Assembly (NCBI RefSeq): GCF_009741375.1
Contig: NZ_WOWP01000011.1
Location: forward strand, 186,001-250,000
Source: Flavobacterium rakeshii
GTDB taxonomy: Bacteria > Bacteroidota > Bacteroidia > Flavobacteriales > Flavobacteriaceae
DNA length: 64,000 nt
Direction of reading: 5' to 3'
Shown piece by piece: positions 57,095-64,000 of this stretch. Each line of letters begins with the position of its first letter. The stretch's first letter is position 1. The translations under genes were made by a program, and so were the position numbers. The notes under the pieces are model-generated. The model did no database searches and was not told the origin of the DNA. It was given only the letters and a program-made list of their open reading frames with translations.

Positions 57095-58102
57095 ATGATA
57101 TTAGTTACAGGAGGAACAGGACTGGTAGGTGCACACCTGCTGCTGCGTTTAGCCGAAGGCGAAACGCCCGTAAGGGCATTGTACCGCAACGCCGATACAA
57201 CCAGAAAAACAAAGCACCTGTTTTCTCATTACGGCAAACAAAACCTGTTTGAAAAAATAGAATGGCTGGAAGGCGATATACTGGAAACTCCGTCACTGGA
57301 ACTTGCCCTGGCCGGGGTAGAAAAAGTATACCACTGTGCCGCCAGTATTTCTTTTGATCCTGCCGACGAAAAATTACTCCGCAAAGTAAATATAGAAGGA
57401 ACTGCAAATGTAGTTAACTGCTGCCTGGCACTGGGTGTTCGCAAACTGTGCCATGTAAGTTCGGTAGCTGCATTAGGCGACCTGAAGTACAACGAAACCG
57501 TAATTACCGAAGAAACGGAATGGAACCCTGAAAAATTCCATGCTGACTATGCCATTAGTAAACACGGTGCAGAAACCGAAGTTTGGAGAGGCTGGCAGGA
57601 AGGTCTTGAAGTTGCTATTATAAACCCGGGATTAATTTTTGGATATGGTTTTTGGAATCAGGGTAGCGGCGAAATATTCAAAGCCGTAAACAAAGGCCAG
57701 TATTTTTACACCAAAGGCACCTGTGGCGCTGTAGCGGTTGAAGATGTTGTGGAAATAATGATACAACTAATGGAGTCTCACATATCAGGGGAACGTTATA
57801 CTGTAGTAGCCGAAAATATTACCTACGAGAACATTTTTAACGCCATAGCCGACGGCATGCATAAAAAACATACGTTTATATATGCTACCCCTTTTATGAC
57901 TGATATGGCTTATCGACTGGACTGGTTTTTCTCAAAACTACTTTTCAGGAAAAGGCACTTTACCAAAAGCATGGCAAAATCGGCACACAAACATCAAAAC
58001 TTTGACAACTCAAAAATAAGAGAAGCCCTTAACTACAACTTCAGAGATGTAAAGAGCTATCTTACCAAAATAGGAGAAAAATACAGGAATAATCATCAAT
58101 AA
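57095..58102 (+). CDS. NAD-dependent epimerase/dehydratase (SDR)
   Basis: 335 residues. Rossmann motif VTGGTGLVGAHLLLRL (about 4-19), AGVEKVYHCAASIS, catalytic Ser region CHVSSVAALG and YxxxK in YAISKHGAE (about 152-160), so an extended short-chain dehydrogenase. INPGLIFGYGFW follows. Resembles dihydroflavonol-4-reductase/3-beta-HSD-like enzymes; the substrate is unclear. Convergent with the DUF4296 operon, sharing the terminator at 58101. Confidence 0.88.
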   Translation: MILVTGGTGLVGAHLLLRLAEGETPVRALYRNADTTRKTKHLFSHYGKQNLFEKIEWLEGDILETPSLELALAGVEKVYHCAASISFDPADEKLLRKVNIEGTANVVNCCLALGVRKLCHVSSVAALGDLKYNETVITEETEWNPEKFHADYAISKHGAETEVWRGWQEGLEVAIINPGLIFGYGFWNQGSGEIFKAVNKGQYFYTKGTCGAVAVEDVVEIMIQLMESHISGERYTVVAENITYENIFNAIADGMHKKHTFIYATPFMTDMAYRLDWFFSKLLFRKRHFTKSMAKSAHKHQNFDNSKIREALNYNFRDVKSYLTKIGEKYRNNHQ

Positions 58103-58130
58103 AAAAGCGGGCCGATTAGCCCGCTTTTTA
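58101..58130. terminator. Bidirectional terminator overlapping the epimerase stop
   Basis: AAAAAGCGGGC and GCCCGCTTTTT arms around CGATTA. Confidence 0.9.
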
Positions 58131-58574
58131 TTCTATTGAAATGCTATCGTTAAGCACTTTTATATCATCCCTAATTACATCAACACTATCCTTAACAGCC
58201 TTTGCTTTAAAATCCTTGACAACATTTTTATTCTCTTTAGAAACTATACTGTCAATTTCAACCTTTTCAGCCTTAAGCCTTTCAGATACTTTTTCTAAAA
58301 TTGCTTCATAACGGTCAAAATCGGCAGCATAATACTCATTGCTTTGAGCAAAGGTTAAGCTATCTGTTTGGTATTTATCATAAATATAAGTATCAATCTT
58401 AATATCATTAGCGCTTAATGTCGCCGGAGCAAAAGAACTTATGGACTGTAGCAGAGCCACATCATAAAGTATATCCTCCATCTTATCTTCACTTAAAAGA
58501 TTATCCGGTTGCTGTAATTTATCATTACAGGCAAAAAGACATACTGCCAACAATAAAACTGCGATTTTTTTCAT
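58128..58574 (-). CDS. DUF4296 family lipoprotein
   Basis: 148 residues. Lipobox VCLFACNDK (Cys about 16). PDNLLSEDKMEDILYDVALL (about 24-43), YDKYQTDSLTFAQSNEYY and a helical, charged C-terminal region agree with DUF4296. Probably a periplasmic lipoprotein; role unknown. It lies 2 bp after dihydroorotase, the conserved order in Flavobacteriia as I know it. Confidence 0.85.
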   Translation of the reverse strand: MKKIAVLLLAVCLFACNDKLQQPDNLLSEDKMEDILYDVALLQSISSFAPATLSANDIKIDTYIYDKYQTDSLTFAQSNEYYAADFDRYEAILEKVSERLKAEKVEIDSIVSKENKNVVKDFKAKAVKDSVDVIRDDIKVLNDSISIE

Positions 58575-58576
58575 GA

Positions 58577-59920
58577 TTATTCCCTATCAAAAAGTAAACG
58601 CTCACCACAACGGATATCTTTCACCTTAAAGTTATTATATACCAGTTGTCCGTTTACAAACGTATGCGTAATTCTTGATTTAAAGTTAGTACCCTCAAAC
58701 GGAGACCAACCGCATTTATATAGTATGTTTTCTTTTTTCACGTTCCAAGGCAATCCTGCATTTACAATAGCAAGATCGGCAAAATAACCCTCACGGATAA
58801 AACCACGCTTCTCTACCCTGAATAGTTTAGCCGGGTTGTGCGCCATTTTCTCCACTATCTTCTCGATAGATATTTTACCCTGATGATATGCCTCAAACAT
58901 AGCCACTACAGCGTGCTGTACAAGCGGCCCACCCGATGGAGCACTGGTGTATGGATTTTTTTTCTCTTCCAGTGTGTGAGGGGCATGATCTGTAGCAATA
59001 ACATCAATCCTGTCGTCAAGCAAAGCTTCCCAAAGTGCTTTTCTGTCGTCAGCAGTTTTTACAGCAGGGTTCCATTTAATAAACGAACCTTTTTTCTCAT
59101 AATCGGCATCGGTAAACCAAAGGTGGTGTATACACACCTCAGCAGTAATTTTTTTCTCCTCAAGCGGAATTTTATTGGTAAAAAGTTCGGTTTCCTTAGC
59201 TGTAGACACATGGAAAACGTGCAGCCTTGCTCCTGTTTTTTTAGCCAGTTCAATTGCTCTTGATGAAGAGATATAACATGCCTCTGCACTTCGAATAAGC
59301 GGATGGTATTTCATTGGAATATCATCACCAAACTCCTCCTGATATTTAGCAAAATTAGCACGTATAGTAGCCTCATCTTCACAGTGTGCAGCAATAAGCA
59401 TTGAAGTACTTGAGAAAATCTTTTCCAGTACCTGCTCATCATCAACCAGCATATTACCGGTAGATGAACCCAGGAAAAGTTTTATACCCGCCACATTTCT
59501 TGGGTTGGTTTTTAAAACCTCCTCTAGATTATCGTTAGTACCACCCATCATGAATGAATAGTTAGCATACGATGTCTCGGCTGCTCTTTGGTACTTCTGC
59601 TCCAAAAGCTCCTGTGTTACCGCATTTGGTACGGTATTAGGCTGCTCAATAAATGATGTGATACCACCGGCAACCGCAGCACGCGATTCGGTTTCAATAT
59701 TACCCTTATGGGTAAGACCCGGCTCTCTAAAGTGCACCTGATCATCTATCGCACCCGGAATAAGGTAATTCCCTTCGGCATCAATAATTTTAATATCAGA
59801 AGATTTTGCACTGATACTATCAGCAATCTCCTTAATGTATTTATCCTCAATTAAAAGATCGCCTTCAAAAATAGACCCTTCGTTTACGATCTTAGCGTTC
59901 TTAATTAAAACCCTGTTCAT
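58577..59920 (-). CDS. pyrC: Dihydroorotase
   Basis: 447 residues. Amidohydrolase barrel: metal His pair in DQVHFREPG (about 61), IEQPNT, candidate carboxylated Lys in AGIKLFLGSSTGNM (about 147), further His in AAHCEDE and VFHVSTAKE, and Asp in VIATDHAPHTLEEK. DHAPHT and HFREPG are dihydroorotase signatures, so it closes carbamoyl aspartate in pyrimidine synthesis. Starts 8 bp after the mannosyltransferase gene ends. Confidence 0.93.
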   Translation of the reverse strand: MNRVLIKNAKIVNEGSIFEGDLLIEDKYIKEIADSISAKSSDIKIIDAEGNYLIPGAIDDQVHFREPGLTHKGNIETESRAAVAGGITSFIEQPNTVPNAVTQELLEQKYQRAAETSYANYSFMMGGTNDNLEEVLKTNPRNVAGIKLFLGSSTGNMLVDDEQVLEKIFSSTSMLIAAHCEDEATIRANFAKYQEEFGDDIPMKYHPLIRSAEACYISSSRAIELAKKTGARLHVFHVSTAKETELFTNKIPLEEKKITAEVCIHHLWFTDADYEKKGSFIKWNPAVKTADDRKALWEALLDDRIDVIATDHAPHTLEEKKNPYTSAPSGGPLVQHAVVAMFEAYHQGKISIEKIVEKMAHNPAKLFRVEKRGFIREGYFADLAIVNAGLPWNVKKENILYKCGWSPFEGTNFKSRITHTFVNGQLVYNNFKVKDIRCGERLLFDRE

Positions 59921-59928
59921 TATATCCG

Positions 59929-60651
59929 TTATAATCTGTTAAGCATTTTTTTAATTCGTAATGAAATAACACCAAAGATAGCTTCTTTAATAATGGCATT
60001 ACTCATTTTAGACTGTCCTTTAGTTCTGTCGGTAAATATTATAGGCACTTCTGTTATAATAAACCCGTTAGACCAGGCTCTGTATTTCATTTCTATCTGG
60101 AAAGCATACCCCACAAACTTAATTTTATCAAGATTTATGGTTTCCAGCACCTTGCGCGTGTAGCATATAAAACCGGCAGTAGCATCGTGAATTTTCATTC
60201 CCGTTATCATTTTTACATAAACCGAAGCATAATATGACATAAGCACACGGCTAAGTGGCCAGTTCACAACATTTACTCCGGTACTGTACCTTGACCCTAT
60301 TGCCATATCGGCTCCGTTTTTACAACTCATCTGCAGCCTTTCTAAATCGGCAGGGTTGTGTGAAAAATCGGCATCCATTTCAAAAATATATTCGTATTTC
60401 CTGGCAATAGCCCATTTAAACCCGTGCACATAGGCAGTACCTAACCCCTCTTTACCGGCTCTTACTTCCAGGAAAAGGTTATCAGGAAACTCAGCCTGAA
60501 GCTCTTTTACCTTAGCAGCAGTACCATCGGGCGAATTATCATCAACCACCAGTATATCGAAGCTTGTCTCTAAAGAAAAAACAGCCCTTACAATGGTTTC
60601 AATGTTCTCAATTTCGTTATAAGTAGGTATTACTACTATACCTTCGCTCAT
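59929..60651 (-). CDS. Polyprenol monophosphomannose synthase (GT2, DPM1-like)
   Basis: 240 residues. GT2 fold: VVIPTYNEIENIETIV, LVVDDNSPDGTA (first acid), EMDADFSHNPADL (DxD), GSRYSTG and DATAGFICY. No membrane domain beyond a possible C-terminal amphipathic helix, as in the soluble DPM1 type. It transfers mannose from GDP-mannose to a polyprenyl phosphate, likely supplying protein O-glycosylation or surface glycans. First gene of the operon with dihydroorotase and DUF4296. Confidence 0.9.
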   Translation of the reverse strand: MSEGIVVIPTYNEIENIETIVRAVFSLETSFDILVVDDNSPDGTAAKVKELQAEFPDNLFLEVRAGKEGLGTAYVHGFKWAIARKYEYIFEMDADFSHNPADLERLQMSCKNGADMAIGSRYSTGVNVVNWPLSRVLMSYYASVYVKMITGMKIHDATAGFICYTRKVLETINLDKIKFVGYAFQIEMKYRAWSNGFIITEVPIIFTDRTKGQSKMSNAIIKEAIFGVISLRIKKMLNRL

Positions 60652-60746
60652 GTGCGCGTGAATTTTGAATGCAAAAATAATGTATTTCTAACGTGCATGC
60701 CATAATTAAATTATAATTCTGCAAAATAACTGTACATAAAAATGTT

Positions 60747-60754
60747 TAATTTTG
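60747..60754 (+). promoter_or_regulatory. -7 promoter element adjoining the DUF4271 start
   Basis: TAATTTTG (exact TAnnTTTG), 6 bp before the ATG at 60761, predicting a leaderless or nearly leaderless mRNA. It rules out the upstream TTG at 60752 as start. Confidence 0.55.
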
Positions 60755-60760
60755 CTGTGT

Positions 60761-61426
60761 ATGACCGACTTCGTTTTACATGAAAGAATAATCGATAGCA
60801 AAGACTGGGCCACCATCCTGTTTGTTTTTTGCTTTGTGCTCATTGCAGCAAACCGCTCTGTATTTGGGGGACGCTTTGCCGAATTCTCAAAACTCGCACT
60901 ATCAAATAAATACATAAAAATATACAAGGATAGCGGTAATATGACCAGTAGTTTTACCATATCTTTCTTTTTTGTACAACTGGTGTCATTTACTTTTTTC
61001 ATACAGTTCCTATTAAGTTATTTTGGCAGCAGCAGTAAATACAGCCTTGTTACCTTTGTACAGATATTTACTTTTTTAAGCTTTTTTATCCTCTCTAAGT
61101 ACCTTACCGAAAAAATAATTGCCACATCATTTAACATAGAAGAGTTTAACGAGCAGTTTAACCTTATGAAAGTAAACTACCGAACCTATATAGGAATGGT
61201 GTTACTTCCGTTAAATGCTATACTGTTTTACAACAGTGACCCCTCCCCTTTTATGGTTTATACAATTTTAACCCTTATAATTACGGGAAGCCTTTATTCA
61301 TACATAGTTTCATTGAAGACTTATCAAAATTTGATACTCGGTAAATTATTCTATTTTATTTTGTATCTTTGCACTCTTGAAATAGCACCCTATTATTTCA
61401 TGTATTATTGGTTTACAAAAAGTTAG
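60761..61426 (+). CDS. DUF4271 family integral membrane protein
   Basis: 221 residues from ATG at 60761. About seven hydrophobic helices (for example 14-31, 63-85, 97-115, 143-165, 168-190, 196-215). Start MTDFVLHERIIDSKDWATIL and FVLIAANRSVFGGRFAEFSK are the DUF4271 pattern. Function unknown. It lies directly before hemD, an order seen in many Flavobacteriia. Confidence 0.85.
   Translation: MTDFVLHERIIDSKDWATILFVFCFVLIAANRSVFGGRFAEFSKLALSNKYIKIYKDSGNMTSSFTISFFFVQLVSFTFFIQFLLSYFGSSSKYSLVTFVQIFTFLSFFILSKYLTEKIIATSFNIEEFNEQFNLMKVNYRTYIGMVLLPLNAILFYNSDPSPFMVYTILTLIITGSLYSYIVSLKTYQNLILGKLFYFILYLCTLEIAPYYFMYYWFTKS
61364..61371 (+). promoter_or_regulatory. Internal -7 element for hemD
   Basis: TATCTTTG (exact TAnnTTTG) inside the end of the DUF4271 gene, 65 bp before the hemD ATG, so hemD may also be transcribed alone. 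Confidence 0.4.
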
Positions 61427-61436
61427 TTATAACAAC

Positions 61437-62195
61437 ATGTCAAATATGAAAGTGAAAACAATTTTGGTTTCGCAGCCGGAACCTAAAGTAGAAAATTCAC
61501 CATACTTCGAAATCCAGAACAAACTAAAAGTAAAAGTAGACTTTAGGCCATTTATCCACGTAGAGGGTGTAAGCGCAAAAGATGTTAGGGCTCAAAAAAT
61601 TGACCTTAACAATTTCACTGCCATAGTCCTTACCAGCAAGAATTCTGTTGATAATTTTTTCCGGGTAGCGGAAGAAATGCGTTATAAAGTGCCTGAAACT
61701 ATGAAATACTTTTGCCAGAGCGAGGCCGTAGCCTTTTACCTGCAGAAGTATGTGGTGTACAGAAAAAGAAAAATCTATGTGGGCCAGAAAGATTTTGCCG
61801 ATCTTTCTCCGCTTATTAAAAAGTACAAGGACGAGAAATTCCTTTTACCGGCTTCAGATCAGCTTAACGACGATGTCCCTCAAACAATGGACAACCTTAA
61901 GGTAAACTGGACAGCAGGTACTTTTTATAAAACTGTGATGAGTGACCTTTCTGACCTTAAAGATGTTTACTACGATGTACTGGTATTTTTCAGTCCTACA
62001 GGAATTAAATCTTTATTTAAAAACTTCCCTGATTTCAAGCAAAACGACACTAGGATTGCTGTATTTGGAAGTACAACCCAGAAAGAAGCCCTGGATCGCG
62101 AGCTGCGCATAGATATTATGGCGCCTGCACCGGGAACCCCTTCTATGACAATGGCTCTTGAAAAATATATTATTGAAGCCAACAAAGGGAAATAA
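61437..62195 (+). CDS. hemD: Uroporphyrinogen-III synthase
   Basis: 252 residues. Two alternating Rossmann-like domains typical of HemD: ILVSQPEPKVENSPYFEI, ALVFT-like IVLTSKNSVDNFF (about 62-75), FLLPASDQLNDDVP, VLVFFSPTGIKSLFKNFP and a final IAVFGSTTQKEALDRE with TPSMTMALEKYI. HemD closes hydroxymethylbilane to uroporphyrinogen III in heme and siroheme synthesis. ATG at 61437 is used; another Met follows 9 bp later. It lies 10 bp after DUF4271. Confidence 0.88.
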   Translation: MSNMKVKTILVSQPEPKVENSPYFEIQNKLKVKVDFRPFIHVEGVSAKDVRAQKIDLNNFTAIVLTSKNSVDNFFRVAEEMRYKVPETMKYFCQSEAVAFYLQKYVVYRKRKIYVGQKDFADLSPLIKKYKDEKFLLPASDQLNDDVPQTMDNLKVNWTAGTFYKTVMSDLSDLKDVYYDVLVFFSPTGIKSLFKNFPDFKQNDTRIAVFGSTTQKEALDRELRIDIMAPAPGTPSMTMALEKYIIEANKGK

Positions 62196-62227
62196 TATTA
62201 CATTACACCAAACACACACAATACTAC

Positions 62228-62254
62228 AAAAGCCGCTTAAAAAGCGGCTTTTTT
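62228..62254 (+). terminator. Terminator of hemD
   Basis: AAAAGCCGCTT and AAGCGGCTTTT around AAA, then T run. Confidence 0.92.
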
Positions 62255-62291
62255 GTTTATACACGTATTACTATATCAAAACTATACAAAC

Positions 62292-62321
62292 AAAAAAAGA
62301 GCCGTAAAAACGGCTCTTTTT
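62292..62321 (-). terminator. Terminator of pckA
   Basis: AAAAGAGCCG and CGGCTCTTTT around TAAAA; on the minus strand a T run follows. Confidence 0.9.
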
Positions 62322-62342
62322 CATTATTCTAAAATTTCCTGA

Positions 62343-63944
62343 TTATGCCACTGGTGCACCTGCCATGATTTCATCATTAGCAAATTCTTCAAATTTGGCA
62401 AAGTTTTTCCTGAACGACTCGGCTAGCTCGTGTGCTTTTGCATCATAAGCATCCTTATCTTCCCATGTAGTCCTTGGGTTTAACACCTCTGCAGGAACAT
62501 TAGGGCAGGTTTGCGGTATTGCTAAACCAAACACTTTATGTGTTTTATAGTCCACATTAGCCAGCTCTCCGTTAAGAGCTGCAGTAATCATGGCTCTGGT
62601 ATATTTTAATTTCATACGCTGACCCGTACCGTAAGCACCACCGGTCCATCCGGTATTGATAAGCCATACATTAACGCCAGCTTCTTTCATTTTAGCACTT
62701 AACATCTCAGCATATTTTGTTGGGTGTAGCGGCATAAACGGCGCACCGAAACAAGCAGAGAAGTTAGGCACCGGCTCATTGATGCCTGCCTCCGTACCTG
62801 CTACCTTCGCTGTATAGCCCGATATGAAGTGGTAAGCAGCCTGACCCGGAGTTAACTTAGAAACCGGAGGCAGTACCCCAAACGCATCGGCAGTAAGGAA
62901 AAATATGTTTTTAGGATTTTCGCCGATAGATCCCGGCTGAATATTATCTATATGATATATTGGGTAGCTTACACGTGTATTAGGCGTGATTGAAATATCT
63001 TCAAAATCAACCTCTTTAGTACCTTCTTTAAAGATTACATTCTCTAAAAGAGCTCCTTTTTTAATAGCCCTGAAAATATCCGGCTCATTTTCTTCTGTCA
63101 GGTTGATAACCTTAGCATAACAACCACCTTCAAAATTGAAGATTGTATTTTCTTTAGTCCATCCGTGCTCATCGTCACCAATAAGCTTACGTGCAGGATC
63201 GGCAGAAAGCGTAGTTTTACCAGTACCTGAAAGACCGAAGAAAATAGCTGTATCACCTTTTTCACCTACATTGGCACTACAGTGCATAGGTAAAGTATTT
63301 TTAAACACAGGAAGAATAAAGTTAAGCGCAGAGAAAATACCTTTTTTCATCTCTCCTGTATAACCTGTACCACCTATAAGAGCAATTTTTCTTGTGAAGT
63401 CAAGTATTGCAAAGTTGTGCTGACGTGTTCCGTCTACAGCCGGATCGGCCATAAAGCCCGGCGCACACACCACATGCCATTCTGCATCAAAGTTTTCCAG
63501 TTCTGAATCTTCAGGACGAAGGAACATATTATAACAGAAAAGGTTTGACCATGCACACTCGGTAACCACCCTTACGTTCATTCTGTAATTAGGATCAGCA
63601 CATACATAGCTATCTCTTACAAAAACTTCTTTACCCGAAAGGTATTCGGTTACTTTATTATACAGTTTTTCAAATTTATCACTATCAAAAGGAATATTGA
63701 CATTACCCCACCACACTTTATCTTCAGTAATACTGTCTTTAACTATAAAGCGGTCCTGAGGAGATCTTCCGGTGAACTCTCCGGTATTAATTGCCAGCGC
63801 CCCTGTAGAACTTTCGACACCCTGGCCTTTCTCTATCGTAATATCATGTAACTCATCCGGAGTTAACTGATACTTTACATTAGCATTTTTAATTCCCATT
63901 TTCTCTAACGAAATCGTTTTCGTAAAAAGGCCAAAATTACTCAT
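62343..63944 (-). CDS. pckA: Phosphoenolpyruvate carboxykinase (ATP)
   Basis: 533 residues, full length. Arg of substrate site in TGRSPQDRFIVKD, kinase-1a FGLSGTGKTTLSADP (about 243-257), kinase-2 LIGDDEHGW, and Lys/Arg region NTRVSYPIYHI. ATP- not GTP-type. It converts oxaloacetate to PEP in gluconeogenesis. A run of strong codons and its own promoter at 63979 indicate a well-expressed single gene. Confidence 0.96.
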   Translation of the reverse strand: MSNFGLFTKTISLEKMGIKNANVKYQLTPDELHDITIEKGQGVESSTGALAINTGEFTGRSPQDRFIVKDSITEDKVWWGNVNIPFDSDKFEKLYNKVTEYLSGKEVFVRDSYVCADPNYRMNVRVVTECAWSNLFCYNMFLRPEDSELENFDAEWHVVCAPGFMADPAVDGTRQHNFAILDFTRKIALIGGTGYTGEMKKGIFSALNFILPVFKNTLPMHCSANVGEKGDTAIFFGLSGTGKTTLSADPARKLIGDDEHGWTKENTIFNFEGGCYAKVINLTEENEPDIFRAIKKGALLENVIFKEGTKEVDFEDISITPNTRVSYPIYHIDNIQPGSIGENPKNIFFLTADAFGVLPPVSKLTPGQAAYHFISGYTAKVAGTEAGINEPVPNFSACFGAPFMPLHPTKYAEMLSAKMKEAGVNVWLINTGWTGGAYGTGQRMKLKYTRAMITAALNGELANVDYKTHKVFGLAIPQTCPNVPAEVLNPRTTWEDKDAYDAKAHELAESFRKNFAKFEEFANDEIMAGAPVA

Positions 63945-63978
63945 AAGTTTTGTTATTAAGTTGCATTGTTTCAGGGGA

Positions 63979-63986
63979 CAAAAGTA
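63979..63986 (-). promoter_or_regulatory. -7 promoter element of pckA
   Basis: Minus-strand TACTTTTG (exact TAnnTTTG), 34 bp before the ATG at 63944. The -33 region reaches the end of the window. Confidence 0.6.
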
Positions 63987-64000
63987 TAAATTAAACTTTA

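Overview
The window reads as chromosome of a Flavobacterium-like member of the Bacteroidota. The support is internal: AT-rich DNA, short TAnnTTTG (-7) promoter elements in front of many genes, C-terminal type IX secretion (T9SS) sorting domains, a TonB-dependent receptor with a carboxypeptidase-like N-terminal domain, DnaE with a fused proofreading exonuclease, an S16 protein with a long tail, and family-typical neighbours such as DUF4271-hemD and DUF4296-dihydroorotase. Coding density is high, most genes end in clear hairpin-plus-T terminators, and I see no phage, insertion sequence, CRISPR array or rRNA operon.

Layout. 1-1.4 kb: end of an M20 dipeptidase. 1.6-8.6 kb: a signalling island with an ECF sigma factor, a membrane protein with a TonB-C-like domain, a BlaI-type repressor with two visible operators, a small TonB-C-like protein and three tandem BlaR1-like M56 metallopeptidases whose outer domains differ. 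8.7-9.8 kb: DUF4407 membrane protein. 9.9-13.6 kb (minus): ruvC, hemW, a cyclase-family hydrolase, DUF4260, MmcQ/YjbR and a FabZ-like dehydratase as one operon. 13.6-21.1 kb: envelope genes (flippase-like protein, lipoproteins, membrane thioredoxin, double spondin-domain lipoprotein, a large BspA-repeat T9SS protein, DUF4180). 21.2 kb: tRNA-Asp. 21.4-24.8 kb (minus): DUF58 protein and a second ECF sigma/anti-sigma-like/outer-membrane set. 24.9-26.5 kb: ene-reductase facing an HxlR regulator across a dense repeat array. 26.5-31.5 kb: trxA and dnaE. 32.4-36.5 kb: rpsP-rimM, tRNA methyltransferase, glutaryl-CoA-dehydrogenase-like enzyme, DUF3050. 36.6-40.5 kb: secreted M43 protease and a LytS/LytTR two-component pair. 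40.6-45.2 kb (minus): ferredoxin, ferredoxin reductase, NifU-like and Mrp Fe-S proteins, ATL protein, LysE exporter, TrmB. 45.3-53.8 kb: glycosyltransferase, PhoR/PhoB-type pair, TonB receptor, surface lipoprotein, a minimal T9SS protein and a LuxE-like enzyme. 53.8-64 kb: sulfatase, tyrS, epimerase, DUF4296, dihydroorotase, polyprenol-phosphate mannosyltransferase, DUF4271, hemD and pckA.

How parts may work together. The most unusual region is 1.6-8.6 kb: the same TonB-C-like fold recurs in the sigma operon and in the adjacent BlaI/M56 operon, suggesting two linked envelope-sensing circuits in which the penicillin-binding sensor of classical BlaR1 has been replaced. A second candidate system is the PhoB-type regulator facing a TonB receptor, surface lipoprotein and cargo-less T9SS protein, separated by direct repeats of the kind OmpR/PhoB regulators bind. 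The OYE/HxlR intergenic region carries six GTAAC motifs on a roughly 11-bp phase over two overlapping divergent promoters. All functions are assigned by reading the sequence; no database search was run.
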